A DNA stretch of 64,000 nucleotides from Bombella intestini. Its GTDB lineage: Bacteria; Pseudomonadota; Alphaproteobacteria; Acetobacterales; Acetobacteraceae. This document shows positions 8,602 through 17,472 of the stretch, one piece after another. The DNA is taken from positions 62,001 through 126,000 of the forward strand of contig NZ_JATM01000004.1 in assembly GCF_002003665.1 (NCBI RefSeq), given 5' to 3'. The first letter of the stretch is position 1. Every line of letters starts with the position of its first letter. Position numbers and translations under genes: made by a program. Below the pieces are notes generated by a model. The model searched no databases and was not told the DNA's origin. It saw only the letters and a list, made by a program, of their open reading frames with translations.

Positions 8602-9762
8602 TTACAGACTTCTTTCCAGAACTTTGCGGCTAATTTCTGGTGTAATGTCTGCACCCTCCCCAAGGGCGGTCATGCCATGCTCTTTCAGCTGGGCAATAAT
8701 GGGGTCTATGCCGGTCTGATCAATCTCATAGGCGGACAAGCGGACGGGAATATCCAGCCCCTCAAAGAAGGCCTCAACACGGGCGATGGCAGCATCAATA
8801 CGCTCATCCTCCGTGCCTTCCGTTAGTCCCAGCACTCGGGTCGCATATTGCAGCAGCTTGGCCCGCTTCTGCTCCCGGCGTTCCTTCAGCATAGCCGGGA
8901 AGACAATGGCCAATGTACGGGCATGGTCAATCCCATATTTCGCTGTCAGTTCATGACCGATAGCGTGGGTCGCCCAATCCTGCTTCACTCCGGCACCGAT
9001 CAGGCCATTCAGGGCCTGTGTTGCCACCCACATCAGATTAGCCCGCAGGTCATAATCATCGCTCGGGGCCTTGGTGATGCGCTCTGCAATATCATGCAGG
9101 CTAAGCAGAAGCCCTTCTGCGTAGCGGTCCTGCACCATCGCATCCTGCGGCAGGGTCATATACGCTTCCATCACATGCACGAAGGAATCCGCCACACCAT
9201 TGGCCACCTGGCGAGCCGGAAGGCTGAATGTGCGTGTCGGGTCCAAGACGGAGAAAACCGGGAAAACATGCGGGCTTGAGAAAGCCAGCTTATCACCTGT
9301 CTCTTTACGAGAGATCACGGCAATATTGTTCATCTCCGACCCAGTAGCTGGCAGCGTCACGACCGTGCCGAGCGGCAGGGCCTCTTTCACCGTTTCACCC
9401 TGCTTCAGCAGGATTTCCCACGGTTCGCCCTGATAAGGCACGGCAGCAGCGACAAATTTTGTACCGTCCATGACGGAGCCACCACCCACGGCCAGCAGGA
9501 AGTCCACCTTCTCCTTACGGACAACGTCAACGGCCTTCATAAGGGTTTCGTAAGTCGGGTTGGCTTCAATACCGCCAAACTCGCAGAAGCTACGGTTCCC
9601 AAGGGCTTTACGCACCTCAGCAAGCGTGCCGCTCTTCTCTGCACTGGAGCCACCATAGAGGATGAGAACCCGTGCCTGCTTACCTAGCTGTTCATCCAGC
9701 TTGGCAATCATGCCTTTGCCAAAAAGAATCTTTGTCGGGTTATAGAATTCAAAATTATCCAT
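8602..9762 (-). CDS. yqhD: YqhD-like iron-type NADPH-dependent alcohol dehydrogenase
   Basis: A 386-residue group III alcohol dehydrogenase. It resembles Escherichia coli YqhD along its whole length (N-terminal FGKG, GGIE.NP.YETL, LAVGGGSV.DGTKF). The metal ligands are all present: Asp192, His196, His266 and His280, in the blocks VADSFVHVMEA and THAIGHELTAKYGIDHA. The GGGS motif at 93-96 binds NADP. YqhD reduces many short aldehydes and protects against aldehydes from lipid peroxidation and sugar breakdown. Two copies of a TetR-type operator lie in the 214-base gap upstream, so expression is likely repressed by the neighbouring TetR protein. Confidence 0.93.
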   Translation of the reverse strand: MDNFEFYNPTKILFGKGMIAKLDEQLGKQARVLILYGGSSAEKSGTLAEVRKALGNRSFCEFGGIEANPTYETLMKAVDVVRKEKVDFLLAVGGGSVMDGTKFVAAAVPYQGEPWEILLKQGETVKEALPLGTVVTLPATGSEMNNIAVISRKETGDKLAFSSPHVFPVFSVLDPTRTFSLPARQVANGVADSFVHVMEAYMTLPQDAMVQDRYAEGLLLSLHDIAERITKAPSDDYDLRANLMWVATQALNGLIGAGVKQDWATHAIGHELTAKYGIDHARTLAIVFPAMLKERREQKRAKLLQYATRVLGLTEGTEDERIDAAIARVEAFFEGLDIPVRLSAYEIDQTGIDPIIAQLKEHGMTALGEGADITPEISRKVLERSL

Positions 9763-9798
9763 AACGTCCTCTCTTTCACTCTACGGGTCGCACCATGT

Positions 9799-9817
9799 AA
9801 TAGACTGGTCATCTCTA
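9799..9817. promoter_or_regulatory. TetR operator-like site 1
   Basis: AATAGACTGGTCATCTCTA lies 37 bases upstream of the alcohol dehydrogenase start. It matches the other two copies at 9904 and 10610 almost exactly. Confidence 0.7.
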
Positions 9818-9903
9818 AACTGGCGTTACCACTAAACTCTCTATCCCTCATGGGCGGGACACCTTACGGAGTCGGCCACCTGTCTTCATCGGGATCAATT
9901 AAA

Positions 9904-9922
9904 AATAGACCGGTCATCTCTA
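9904..9922. promoter_or_regulatory. TetR operator-like site 2
   Basis: AATAGACCGGTCATCTCTA contains the 8-bp palindrome GACCGGTC. It lies between the TetR gene and the alcohol dehydrogenase and differs from site 1 at one base. Confidence 0.72.
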
Positions 9923-9976
9923 AAATGAAAGGCCATTCTGCAAAAATACACAAACCTTTTAAAAAAGGGCGGAAAA

Positions 9977-10570
9977 TCAGGCTGCTACGAGCCTTCTCGT
10001 CACCGCAAACGCTTCCTCAAACGGCACTGGCTGATGCGTTACCTTCACAAGCAGGGTAGCTCCCAACCATGTCTGATACACCACAGAAGCCATCTGTCGA
10101 GCCGGCAGCTCCTTTGTGATGGAACCATCTTTCTGGCCTTCCTCAATGATGCGAGCCAGACGATCCACAATGCCGGTCGTTCCTTCCTCAAGAATCAAAC
10201 GCATCCTTTCGGAAAGGTCGGACACCTCAGCTGCTAATTTGACGACAAGGCACTTCCCGCTCAAGCGTCCATTATGTTGAGCATCTATCCAACACTGACA
10301 ATAGATAGACAGCTTCTCGAACCCTGTTTTGCCCTTCTGAGCAATAAGGGCATCAAGACTCTCCATATACTGCTCGTTATAAAGCTCCAGTAAGGCAGCC
10401 CCGAAATGCTCCTTCGACTCAAAATAATGATAGAATGAGCCTTTGGGGATATTGGCTGCCTCCAGAATCTGGCTAAGACCCACGGCAGAAAACCCCCTCA
10501 TCCCGATGAGAGGACGGGCGGATTCTAGAATGCGCCGACGGGCCTGCACATGTTTCTCTGCAACTGTCAT
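9977..10570 (-). CDS. TetR-family transcriptional repressor
   Basis: A 197-residue TetR/AcrR regulator. The N-terminal helix-turn-helix is clear: RRILESARPLIGMRGFSAVGLSQILEAANIPKGSFYHYFESKEHFGAALLELY. The ligand domain resembles the NemR/AcuR group, and single cysteines are present (CQCWID, KCLVV) that could sense electrophiles, as in NemR (inference). It reads in the same direction as the alcohol and aldehyde dehydrogenases downstream. An operator-like repeat lies 40 bases upstream of its own start and two more precede the alcohol dehydrogenase, so autorepression and control of the detoxification pair are likely. Confidence 0.92.
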   Translation of the reverse strand: MTVAEKHVQARRRILESARPLIGMRGFSAVGLSQILEAANIPKGSFYHYFESKEHFGAALLELYNEQYMESLDALIAQKGKTGFEKLSIYCQCWIDAQHNGRLSGKCLVVKLAAEVSDLSERMRLILEEGTTGIVDRLARIIEEGQKDGSITKELPARQMASVVYQTWLGATLLVKVTHQPVPFEEAFAVTRRLVAA

Positions 10571-10600
10571 GCTGCTTCTATAGCAGAGAGGTTCTAACCT

Positions 10601-10627
10601 GTCTATAGAAATAGACCGGTCATTCTA
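10601..10627. promoter_or_regulatory. TetR operator-like site 3 (TetR promoter)
   Basis: AATAGACCGGTCATTCTA at 10610-10627 overlaps a perfect inverted repeat GTCTAT-AGAA-ATAGAC at 10601-10616. It lies in the gap between the divergent TetR and AraC genes and probably controls the TetR promoter. Confidence 0.72.
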
Positions 10628-10711
10628 TTTTTGTGACACTCAATGGACGGCATCACGCTAAACGGATTATCCTAACCGCATTCAGGACCAGACATGCCTT
10701 GAAAAAACGTC

Positions 10712-11413
10712 ATGCTTCTTTCTTCCTCTTCTCTGCTTTCGTCCGGGCCGCCGTGGCATTACTGGCGGGCCGGCCACCCCGACATAAAAGAGATGAGCAT
10801 GGCACAAGGCACCACGCTCGCCTTGCCTTTACATTTTCATCAGGAAGATCAGCTCGCTTTCCTGCTTTCGGGCTGCCGTCATTTTCTCATTGCGGGTCAG
10901 TCAATCCGTCTCACGGCGGGGCAGGCTTTACTCATCCCCGCCAACACGCCCCACATCTCCCGTGATGGCGACCCCATACAGGCCGAGCAAACTTTCTGCC
11001 TGAATCTCTATCTCACACCCGGCCTCTACACGGATCAAGCCGACTGTGCCGAATTGATCCACCATCATCTTGGGGAGCAGCCTTCACGCATCCATCTGGC
11101 ACCACCTCTGCCCCTTCCGCTGCCTATGGAGGATACCCCTCTGATAGGTTCGATCCAAACCCTTGCCCGGCGTGCCAAAATGAGCCGAGAGGCCTACTCC
11201 CGCCGCTTTCAACGTCATTATGGGTTAGCACCGCAGACCTTCCGGCTGCTTCAGCAACTCAACATGACCAAAGCTCAGCTTCGTTCCGGTAGCAGTACCT
11301 TACAGACCGCCATAGATGCTGGCTTTGCCGACCAAAGCCATATGGGCCGCCTCTTTCGGCGGACATTCGGCACAACACCGGGCCGTTACCGGGCTGGCCC
11401 TGCACCGCTCTAA
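10712..11413 (+). CDS. AraC-family transcriptional regulator with cupin sensor
   Basis: A 233-residue regulator. The N-terminal half is a small cupin fold (LPLHFHQEDQLAFLLSGCRHFLIAGQSIRLTAGQALLIPANTPH). The C-terminal half carries two helix-turn-helix units (LARRAKMSREAYSRRFQRHYGLAPQTF and LQTAIDAGFADQSHMGRLFRRTFGTTPGRYR), the usual AraC signature. The start is uncertain: ATG 10799, preceded by AGAG at 6 bases, would remove an unusual Ser-rich leader and still keep the whole cupin. It is transcribed toward the DapA-family gene 101 bases downstream, which is its likely target (inference). Confidence 0.87.
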   Translation: MLLSSSSLLSSGPPWHYWRAGHPDIKEMSMAQGTTLALPLHFHQEDQLAFLLSGCRHFLIAGQSIRLTAGQALLIPANTPHISRDGDPIQAEQTFCLNLYLTPGLYTDQADCAELIHHHLGEQPSRIHLAPPLPLPLPMEDTPLIGSIQTLARRAKMSREAYSRRFQRHYGLAPQTFRLLQQLNMTKAQLRSGSSTLQTAIDAGFADQSHMGRLFRRTFGTTPGRYRAGPAPL

Positions 11414-11514
11414 CCATCGCTAAACCCAAGAGCCTGAAAGATCACATTCCTTCTATACGGTCCGGCCTTTTTCCCGCCATCATGCCCAGACCGTAACGGC
11501 AAGGACAGATTTCC

Positions 11515-12417
11515 ATGACATTTTCCTTCACAGGGCTAAGTGCCTTCCCCATCACCCCTATGCATCAGGCAGCCCCTGATGAAGCACGCTTCGCCACACT
11601 GATTACCCGGTTGGTAGACGCCAAGGTGGACTCTATCGGGGCTCTTGGCTCCACCGGCAGCTATGCCTTCCTGACACGTAACGAACGTGAAAAAATCGCT
11701 CGACTGGCTGTACAGCACGCAGGCACAACGCCGGTTCTCGTCAGCATCGGAGCCATTAATTTGCGGGATACCCTCCTCTTGGCTGAAGACGCCCAAAAAG
11801 CCGGTGTCAAAGCTCTACTACTGCCTCCTATGAGCTACTTTCCTCTACGGGACGAAGAAGTTTTCACCCTGTACGAGACCGTCAATAAGCACATTTCCAT
11901 CCCGCTGGTGGTGTATGATACCCCCGGCACAACACAGTTCCATTTCTCCGATGCGCTGATGCAACGCATCTGTGAACTACCGCATGTCCGCTCCATCAAG
12001 CTCCCTAGCGGCTCCCCCACGGCAGAAGAAGCCACCGCCCGGATGCAACGCCTGCTGCCAACCCTGCCTAAAAGCATCTCTCCCGGCATTAGTGGTGACC
12101 CAACAGCAGCCAGTGCCCTGATGCAGGGTGCCCGCATCTGGTACTCCGAATGGGGCGGCCTGTTCCCCCACCTCGCCCGCCAGCTAACAGATGCCGCTCT
12201 GGCCGGACAAAAAGACGAAGTGGCCCGCATCAACGCCATCTTCACCCCCTTCTGGGAGATGAGTGCCCGTTATGGTGGCTCCTTGCGTGTCATCGCCTCG
12301 GCGGCAGAGATTATGGGCCTAGCAGGTGCCGATGCGCTCCCCAGTCCTCTGCAAAAGATTTCCCAAAACGACATGGAAAAACTCGCCTCGCTCATCAAAA
12401 CGCATCAACCGAGTTAA
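11515..12417 (+). CDS. DapA/NanA-family (dihydrodipicolinate synthase-like) lyase
   Basis: A 300-residue class I aldolase of the DHDPS superfamily. The pyruvate-binding loop GALGSTGSY is at 42-50, the catalytic Tyr134 in VVYDTPGTT, and the Schiff-base Lys162 in RSIKLPSG. The superfamily condenses pyruvate with, or releases it from, aldehydes and keto acids. Because it sits alone behind an AraC regulator, away from lysine genes, a catabolic role (sugar acid or hydroxy-amino acid breakdown) is more likely than lysine synthesis; this is inference. A strong terminator follows. Confidence 0.88.
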   Translation: MTFSFTGLSAFPITPMHQAAPDEARFATLITRLVDAKVDSIGALGSTGSYAFLTRNEREKIARLAVQHAGTTPVLVSIGAINLRDTLLLAEDAQKAGVKALLLPPMSYFPLRDEEVFTLYETVNKHISIPLVVYDTPGTTQFHFSDALMQRICELPHVRSIKLPSGSPTAEEATARMQRLLPTLPKSISPGISGDPTAASALMQGARIWYSEWGGLFPHLARQLTDAALAGQKDEVARINAIFTPFWEMSARYGGSLRVIASAAEIMGLAGADALPSPLQKISQNDMEKLASLIKTHQPS

Positions 12418-12427
12418 TCCCAACTAC

Positions 12428-12461
12428 AACAGGCCCCACATTATCGGGGCCTGTTTCTTTT
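12428..12461 (+). terminator. Rho-independent terminator after the DapA-family gene
   Basis: A perfect 10-bp stem, AACAGGCCCC and GGGGCCTGTT with an 8-base loop, is followed by TCTTTTC. Confidence 0.85.
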
Positions 12462-12543
12462 CAAGCCACATGGCTTTCCCATAGGCTGAACTATGATAGC
12501 GTTAGGGGGAGTTCTTCATTCCTTTTCATCCCATGACGGCCCC

Positions 12544-13878
12544 ATGTTATTTCATCCATCATACCATCGCCAGACATCCCGTCTCTGGGCGCATAGCCTA
12601 CGTGCTGGTGCCCTAACACTTATCCTGGGTAGCCTCTCCCTCTGTCAGGCGCAGGCTAACCCGGCTGAGTGCACACCGCTAGAAGCACTCCAGCCCCCAC
12701 AGGCCAACACGACAGACCCACACAAACCATTCTTTATTGATACATCCGGACTTCAGAACGGTAGCGGCGCCATGCCTGTGCACGACCCGCACAACCCACT
12801 CTACCCACAGGCGATTGATCTACCAGATGAAACCCTGCCGCCAGCGAACAAAACAGGCAATTACATTCTTGGCCCGACTCATACCCTGCCCGCCCTATGG
12901 CAGGACATACAACCTGCCCGGGGGCGGCTCATCAGCTTTACGCTGACCTCGTCCTCCACCAGTGGCTATAATCCCGGCACCATACGGGACGAACCGGTGC
13001 CCTGCGCCACTGGAATGAAAAATGTATCCACCAGCCAGCCGGGTGATCCCTCCATCCTGAACGTACCCGGAGCCCATCCAGCGCCGTGGACCCGCACGGT
13101 GGATGTTTATGTTCCTCCCAATATCCCTGCTGATCGTCCTTTACCGTTCCTGATCTTCGGTGATGGCGGCAATGATGGCATTTACCCGGGCCGAGACCTG
13201 TTCGCCTTGGTCGATAGACTCATAGAAAAACACCGGATTCCTCCCATGATCATTATTGGCGTAGGGTCTGGCGGTGGTGATGCCCAAGGCAGTGAGCGCG
13301 GCCGGGAATATGACACCATGTCCGGTGCTTATGCAGATTGGGTGGAAGCGCATGTTCTACCTCTCGTGGAACAAAAGGCCAGCGTCACCCTCTCCCACAA
13401 CCCGGAGGAACGGGCCACCATGGGGTTTAGCTCCAGCGGGGCAGCGGCCTTTGCCATGGCATGGTTTCGACCGAATCTCTATCACCGGGTGTTGGCCTAT
13501 TCGCCATCTCTGGTCAATCAGCAATGGCCGCATGACCCAGCCCTGCCTGGTGGCGGTTGGCAGCTTCATTCCCCGTGGGCAGGCACACCGCACGCTGTGC
13601 CACCCCAGCCCGGTGCTGCCCTCATACCCGCCGCACAACGGGCCCCGCTACATATCTGGTACGAAATGGGAGATCAGGACCTCTTTTACCCTGTCCGCCC
13701 CATGCCAGATGGGATGCATGATTGGGTATTAGCTGGCGAAAATCTGGCCCGTGTGCTGGGAAACAAGGGCTATGACTATCAGTTCGTTTTCTCCCGCAAT
13801 GCCCAACATGTAGACGCCCCCACTATTGAGCAGACTTTGCCTGAGGCTCTGGAATGGCTATGGCGACAGCACAACTAG
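12544..13878 (+). CDS. Secreted esterase, Fes/esterase-D-like alpha/beta hydrolase
   Basis: About 444 residues from ATG 12544, chosen because it gives a clean signal peptide (LRAGALTLILGSLSLCQAQA, cut before NPAE). An in-frame ATG at 12493 would add 17 residues, and no ribosome site decides. The C-terminal half matches the putative esterase family: VDVYVPPNIPADRPLPFLIFGDG, nucleophile serine in MGFSSSGAAAFAMAWF, acid in YEMGDQDLF and histidine in RNAQHVD. The nucleophile elbow is G-x-S-x-S-G rather than the common G-x-S-x-G-G. The N-terminal 150 residues are Pro/Asn-rich without a recognised fold. Likely a periplasmic or secreted ester hydrolase. The CRISPR array begins 48 bases after its stop. 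Confidence 0.82.
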   Translation: MLFHPSYHRQTSRLWAHSLRAGALTLILGSLSLCQAQANPAECTPLEALQPPQANTTDPHKPFFIDTSGLQNGSGAMPVHDPHNPLYPQAIDLPDETLPPANKTGNYILGPTHTLPALWQDIQPARGRLISFTLTSSSTSGYNPGTIRDEPVPCATGMKNVSTSQPGDPSILNVPGAHPAPWTRTVDVYVPPNIPADRPLPFLIFGDGGNDGIYPGRDLFALVDRLIEKHRIPPMIIIGVGSGGGDAQGSERGREYDTMSGAYADWVEAHVLPLVEQKASVTLSHNPEERATMGFSSSGAAAFAMAWFRPNLYHRVLAYSPSLVNQQWPHDPALPGGGWQLHSPWAGTPHAVPPQPGAALIPAAQRAPLHIWYEMGDQDLFYPVRPMPDGMHDWVLAGENLARVLGNKGYDYQFVFSRNAQHVDAPTIEQTLPEALEWLWRQHN

Positions 13879-13926
13879 CAAGTTTTCCCCTCTGAAGGGC
13901 AAGCAACTGCATGCTGTGAATAACAC

Positions 13927-15663
13927 GGCCTTATCCCCGCATGGGCGGGGAACAGTTGCCCTGCACAATGTAGAGTGGAAGGGCCCCCGGTTCATCCCCG
14001 CGTGGGCGGGGAACAGTTTAGTTTCCCGGTACCAGAGGCGATATTCGCCGGTTCATCCCCGCGTGGGCGGGGAACAGTCCACAGCTCCCTCTCATCCAAC
14101 ATTCCGGCCCGGTTCATCCCCGCGTGGGCGGGGAACAGACAATCCAGCATGAGGGGCGCACACTGCACCGCGGTTCATCCCCGCGTGGGCGGGGAACAGA
14201 GGATGCAATACAAAAATCAAAAATAATTCTGCGGTTCATCCCCGCGTGGGCGGGGAACAGGGGCCGCCCTCGTACTGTCACGATCATGGGAACGGTTCAT
14301 CCCCGCGTGGGCGGGGAACAGCTGACCTCCACTTCCTACACGCAGGGAGGCTGCGGTTCATCCCCGCGTGGGCGGGGAACAGTGCAGGGATATGGCGGGC
14401 ACGCTCCACCATCTCGGTTCATCCCCGCGTGGGCGGGGAACAGTTTTCGTCAACTCGATGAAGGGCGTATTCTTCCGGTTCATCCCCGCGTGGGCGGGGA
14501 ACAGGTTCGACCAAAATGGCTGTGGTGGCGGGCTGGCGGTTCATCCCCGCGTGGGCGGGGAACAGTCATTAGGCTCAATCTCCTCCCGATCCTCTTCCGG
14601 TTCATCCCCGCGTGGGCGGGGAACAGGTTCCTCCCTGCACCTTTTTAAATCTGTTGAGCGGTTCATCCCCGCGTGGGCGGGGAACAGGAAATAGTATTGA
14701 CTATATAAATCTTCGATTCCGGTTCATCCCCGCGTGGGCGGGGAACAGAGTAAAGACAGCGTTAATTAGCTGATAACGCCCGGTTCATCCCCGCGTGGGC
14801 GGGGAACAGGCCAGAACGCACTGGGGTTTGGCACCAGGGTCTGGTTCATCCCCGCGTGGGCGGGGAACAGGATGTCAGCTGTCGTTACGTTGTTCATTTT
14901 GGCGGTTCATCCCCGCGTGGGCGGGGAACAGTTGATTCGAAGGGTATCGGTAATACCGACACCCGGTTCATCCCCGCGTGGGCGGGGAACAGATAGACCC
15001 TAATCAAGTATTCGTAGGGTGTTACGGTTCATCCCCGCGTGGGCGGGGAACAGTCAGTTGCAAACCAATTTTAACAATTTGTCTGCGGTTCATCCCCGCG
15101 TGGGCGGGGAACAGGTATTCGTAATATTTTTGGAAAAACTCCAACTCGGTTCATCCCCGCGTGGGCGGGGAACAGGATTAGTCATAGCCATTGATTAAGA
15201 GCCCTTACGGTTCATCCCCGCGTGGGCGGGGAACAGTCCGCACCGGAAGGCAGGCTGGCAATGTCCGGCGGTTCATCCCCGCGTGGGCGGGGAACAGGTT
15301 TTGCTGTGAGGTTTGGAATCGGGCACGATAGGTTCATCCCCGCGTGGGCGGGGAACAGTTGATGAGTTTATTAGTGAAGACAACCGCTACCGGTTCATCC
15401 CCGCGTGGGCGGGGAACAGATATAGGCAGCAATTTGATAGCCAGAGGACTGCGGTTCATCCCCGCGTGGGCGGGGAACAGCTGCACGTAGTCGCGCATTT
15501 GGGGCCCGAAAACGGTTCATCCCCGCGTGGGCGGGGAACAGAAAACGCTCCCTCCCTGTTTCAGGAAATGTGCCGGTTCATCCCCGCGTGGGCGGGGAAC
15601 AGGGTGATGTTGCAGATTTGCTCCAAAGCCTGAGCGGTTCATCCCCGCGTGGGCGGGGAACAG
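13927..15663 (-). CRISPR. Type I-E-like CRISPR array, 29 repeats and 28 spacers
   Basis: Twenty-nine 29-base repeats occur at an exact 61-base period, so every one of the 28 spacers is 32 bases. In the transcribed (minus) sense each repeat begins CTGTTCCCCGCC and ends GGGGATGAACCG. The latter gives an ATGAACCG 5' handle as in type I-E, and the inner palindrome forms the crRNA hairpin. Almost all repeats are identical. The copy at 13927-13955 has five changes and is the degenerate leader-distal end. Copies at 14842 and 15330 differ only at the outermost base. Spacers nearer the leader are visibly more AT-rich. No cas gene is present in the window. Confidence 0.98.
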
Positions 15664-15845
15664 ACTTCCTGTAACCATATGTAATATAAGTCTTTTTTTA
15701 TTGTCAAAGAACCCACCAACTTAAATATAATTTTAATCCTTTCCCCAACACAAGCCTTCCTCTCTGATTATGAGATAAAAAACCCTCTCACATCATAAGT
15801 CTGGCAAGGCAAAAAATAATTTTATCCACAGAGAACTCATGAACA
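15664..15845 (-). promoter_or_regulatory. CRISPR leader with promoter
   Basis: An AT-rich stretch abuts the intact end of the array, opposite to the degenerate repeat, as expected of a leader. On the minus strand a perfect TTGACA (15702-15707) is followed after 13-18 bases by AT-rich candidates for a -10 element. Transcription would then begin just before the first repeat. Confidence 0.75.
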
Positions 15846-15852
15846 TAAAAAA

Positions 15853-15877
15853 GGGAGGATTAAACCTCCCTTTTTTT
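15853..15877. terminator. Bidirectional terminator between mannitol dehydrogenase and CRISPR leader
   Basis: GGGAGG and CCTCCC pair around a 6-base loop with T runs on both strands. It ends the leftward mannitol dehydrogenase transcript before the CRISPR leader. Confidence 0.85.
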
Positions 15878-15912
15878 ATCTCATACTCAGACACCGGTCA
15901 TGCAAAGTAGCA

Positions 15913-17376
15913 TCACACAGGCAGGCTAGACAGCACACCGTCCTTACGGATCAGCTCCCGATTATGGGCAATTTCTTTCTTAATCTCGGATGTTAAAAGA
16001 TCACGCCAGCTATCAAAAGCCGGAAGATTGATCGACTCTAAGAAATCATCAGAGGCAGCAATCTTCAACTGATCCTCGCTCAAGAAAGGCTCTTGAAGCG
16101 CAATTTTCTCACCCTTTTCGTTCTTACCACGCAGCAGCTCCAGCAGGAGAGCCATGCAGTATACGATCCGGGTACGGTCTCGGCCTCCCTCCAGCACAGC
16201 ACGCACTGTTTCCGTCCAGAACACCTGTGCCTTGGACGTTGCATCAGATGCAATACGCGCTACCTGATCCGCCATAGCCGCATTGGAGAAACGGGTCAGC
16301 AGGGTGCTTTTGTATTTATGCAGGTCTACACCCGGCGGTGCCTTAAGGGTGGGGATCACGTCTTTTTCCAGAACAGAATCCACAAACTTATGCACACGTG
16401 GCTCGCCCAGAACCTCATCAACCAACTTGAGATTCAGCAACATACCCGCTGCGCTAAGAATAAGATGGCTGGAATTAAGCATCCGGATCTTGGCATGCTC
16501 ATAGGCACTAACCTGATCCGTAAACTCGACACCAACCTTCTCAAAAGCAGGGCGGCCCGCTGCAAACTTGTCCTCAATCACCCACTGAATGAAATCTTCA
16601 GAGAGAAGAGGCTGAAGGTCTTTTAACCCGCTGCGTTCATTCAGCTTGGCTTTGTCTTCATCCGAGACGGACGGAGTAATACGATCTACCATCGCATTGG
16701 GGAACGTCACGTTCTGGTCGATCCAGTCGGCCAGATCAGCATCTACAGCACGGGCATATCCGACAAAAGCCTTGCGGGAAACATCCCCATTATGGCGCAG
16801 ATTATCGCAAGACATGATGGTCAGACCACCATGCCCCGCCTCCCGGCGGCGGCGCAGCCCCTCCACCACAAAACCGAAGACAGTTCCGGGTTTCTGCGGG
16901 TTAGCAAGGTCCTCCTGCACGGCTGGCAGAGACGTGCGGAACTCCCCTGTTGTTTCATCAATATTATAACCACCTTCCGTGATGGTCATGGAGATAATCT
17001 TGGTGGCCTTGTCCGCCAGAAGGGCAAGCACCTTTTCCGGCTCATCCGGGGCCTGGAGATAATCTTTCAGACACCCCATAACACGGATCTCAGCCTTGCC
17101 GTTAGCGGCGATCTCCGTCAGAGAGTACAGCCCTTCCTGCGCCCGGAATTCTTCGGCCTTCCTATCGGAATTCCCACCAGAGCGTAGACCAACCCCGGTG
17201 ATGCCCCAATGATGCTGGTCTGGCAGAGCCAAGGCACGATCCACATAATAGCCCAGATGGGCCCGGAAGAAATTACCCACACCAAAATGCACAATACCTG
17301 ACGTCACCTTGCGTACATCGTACGAAGGACCAGCCACAGTCTCCGGCAAGGATTTCAGATCATCATATGTCAGCAT
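15913..17376 (-). CDS. Mannitol 2-dehydrogenase (polyol-specific long-chain dehydrogenase)
   Basis: A 487-residue member of the polyol-specific long-chain dehydrogenase family interconverting mannitol and fructose with NAD(P). It has the N-terminal FGVGNFFRAHLGYYVD and the family catalytic motif K-x4-N-x2-H at Lys296, Asn301 and His304. The length is normal for the family. GGAG lies 7 bases before ATG 17376. The HAD phosphatase gene lies 96 bases upstream on the same strand, so the two are probably co-transcribed. In sugar-living acetic acid bacteria this enzyme can reduce fructose as an electron sink or feed mannitol into catabolism. Confidence 0.93.
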   Translation of the reverse strand: MLTYDDLKSLPETVAGPSYDVRKVTSGIVHFGVGNFFRAHLGYYVDRALALPDQHHWGITGVGLRSGGNSDRKAEEFRAQEGLYSLTEIAANGKAEIRVMGCLKDYLQAPDEPEKVLALLADKATKIISMTITEGGYNIDETTGEFRTSLPAVQEDLANPQKPGTVFGFVVEGLRRRREAGHGGLTIMSCDNLRHNGDVSRKAFVGYARAVDADLADWIDQNVTFPNAMVDRITPSVSDEDKAKLNERSGLKDLQPLLSEDFIQWVIEDKFAAGRPAFEKVGVEFTDQVSAYEHAKIRMLNSSHLILSAAGMLLNLKLVDEVLGEPRVHKFVDSVLEKDVIPTLKAPPGVDLHKYKSTLLTRFSNAAMADQVARIASDATSKAQVFWTETVRAVLEGGRDRTRIVYCMALLLELLRGKNEKGEKIALQEPFLSEDQLKIAASDDFLESINLPAFDSWRDLLTSEIKKEIAHNRELIRKDGVLSSLPV

Positions 17377-17472
17377 AACATGTCTCCAGAAGGCTCATGA
17401 ATAAAACGGGCACCATGACCGGTCCGCCCCGACACATGCAGAGCGGATGCCACCCCCCAAGGACAGCCTCTC

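Noticed and set aside
13826-15633. Several open frames with repeated peptides such as FIPAWAGN and HPRVGGEQ
   Set aside because: They are translations of the CRISPR repeats; the 61-base period shifts the frame regularly and no ribosome sites fit.
13927-15663. Self-targeting or prophage-scrap-targeting CRISPR spacers
   Set aside because: Reading the spacers against the phage fragments at 45-46.4 kb by eye gave no match; a whole-window alignment was not possible.
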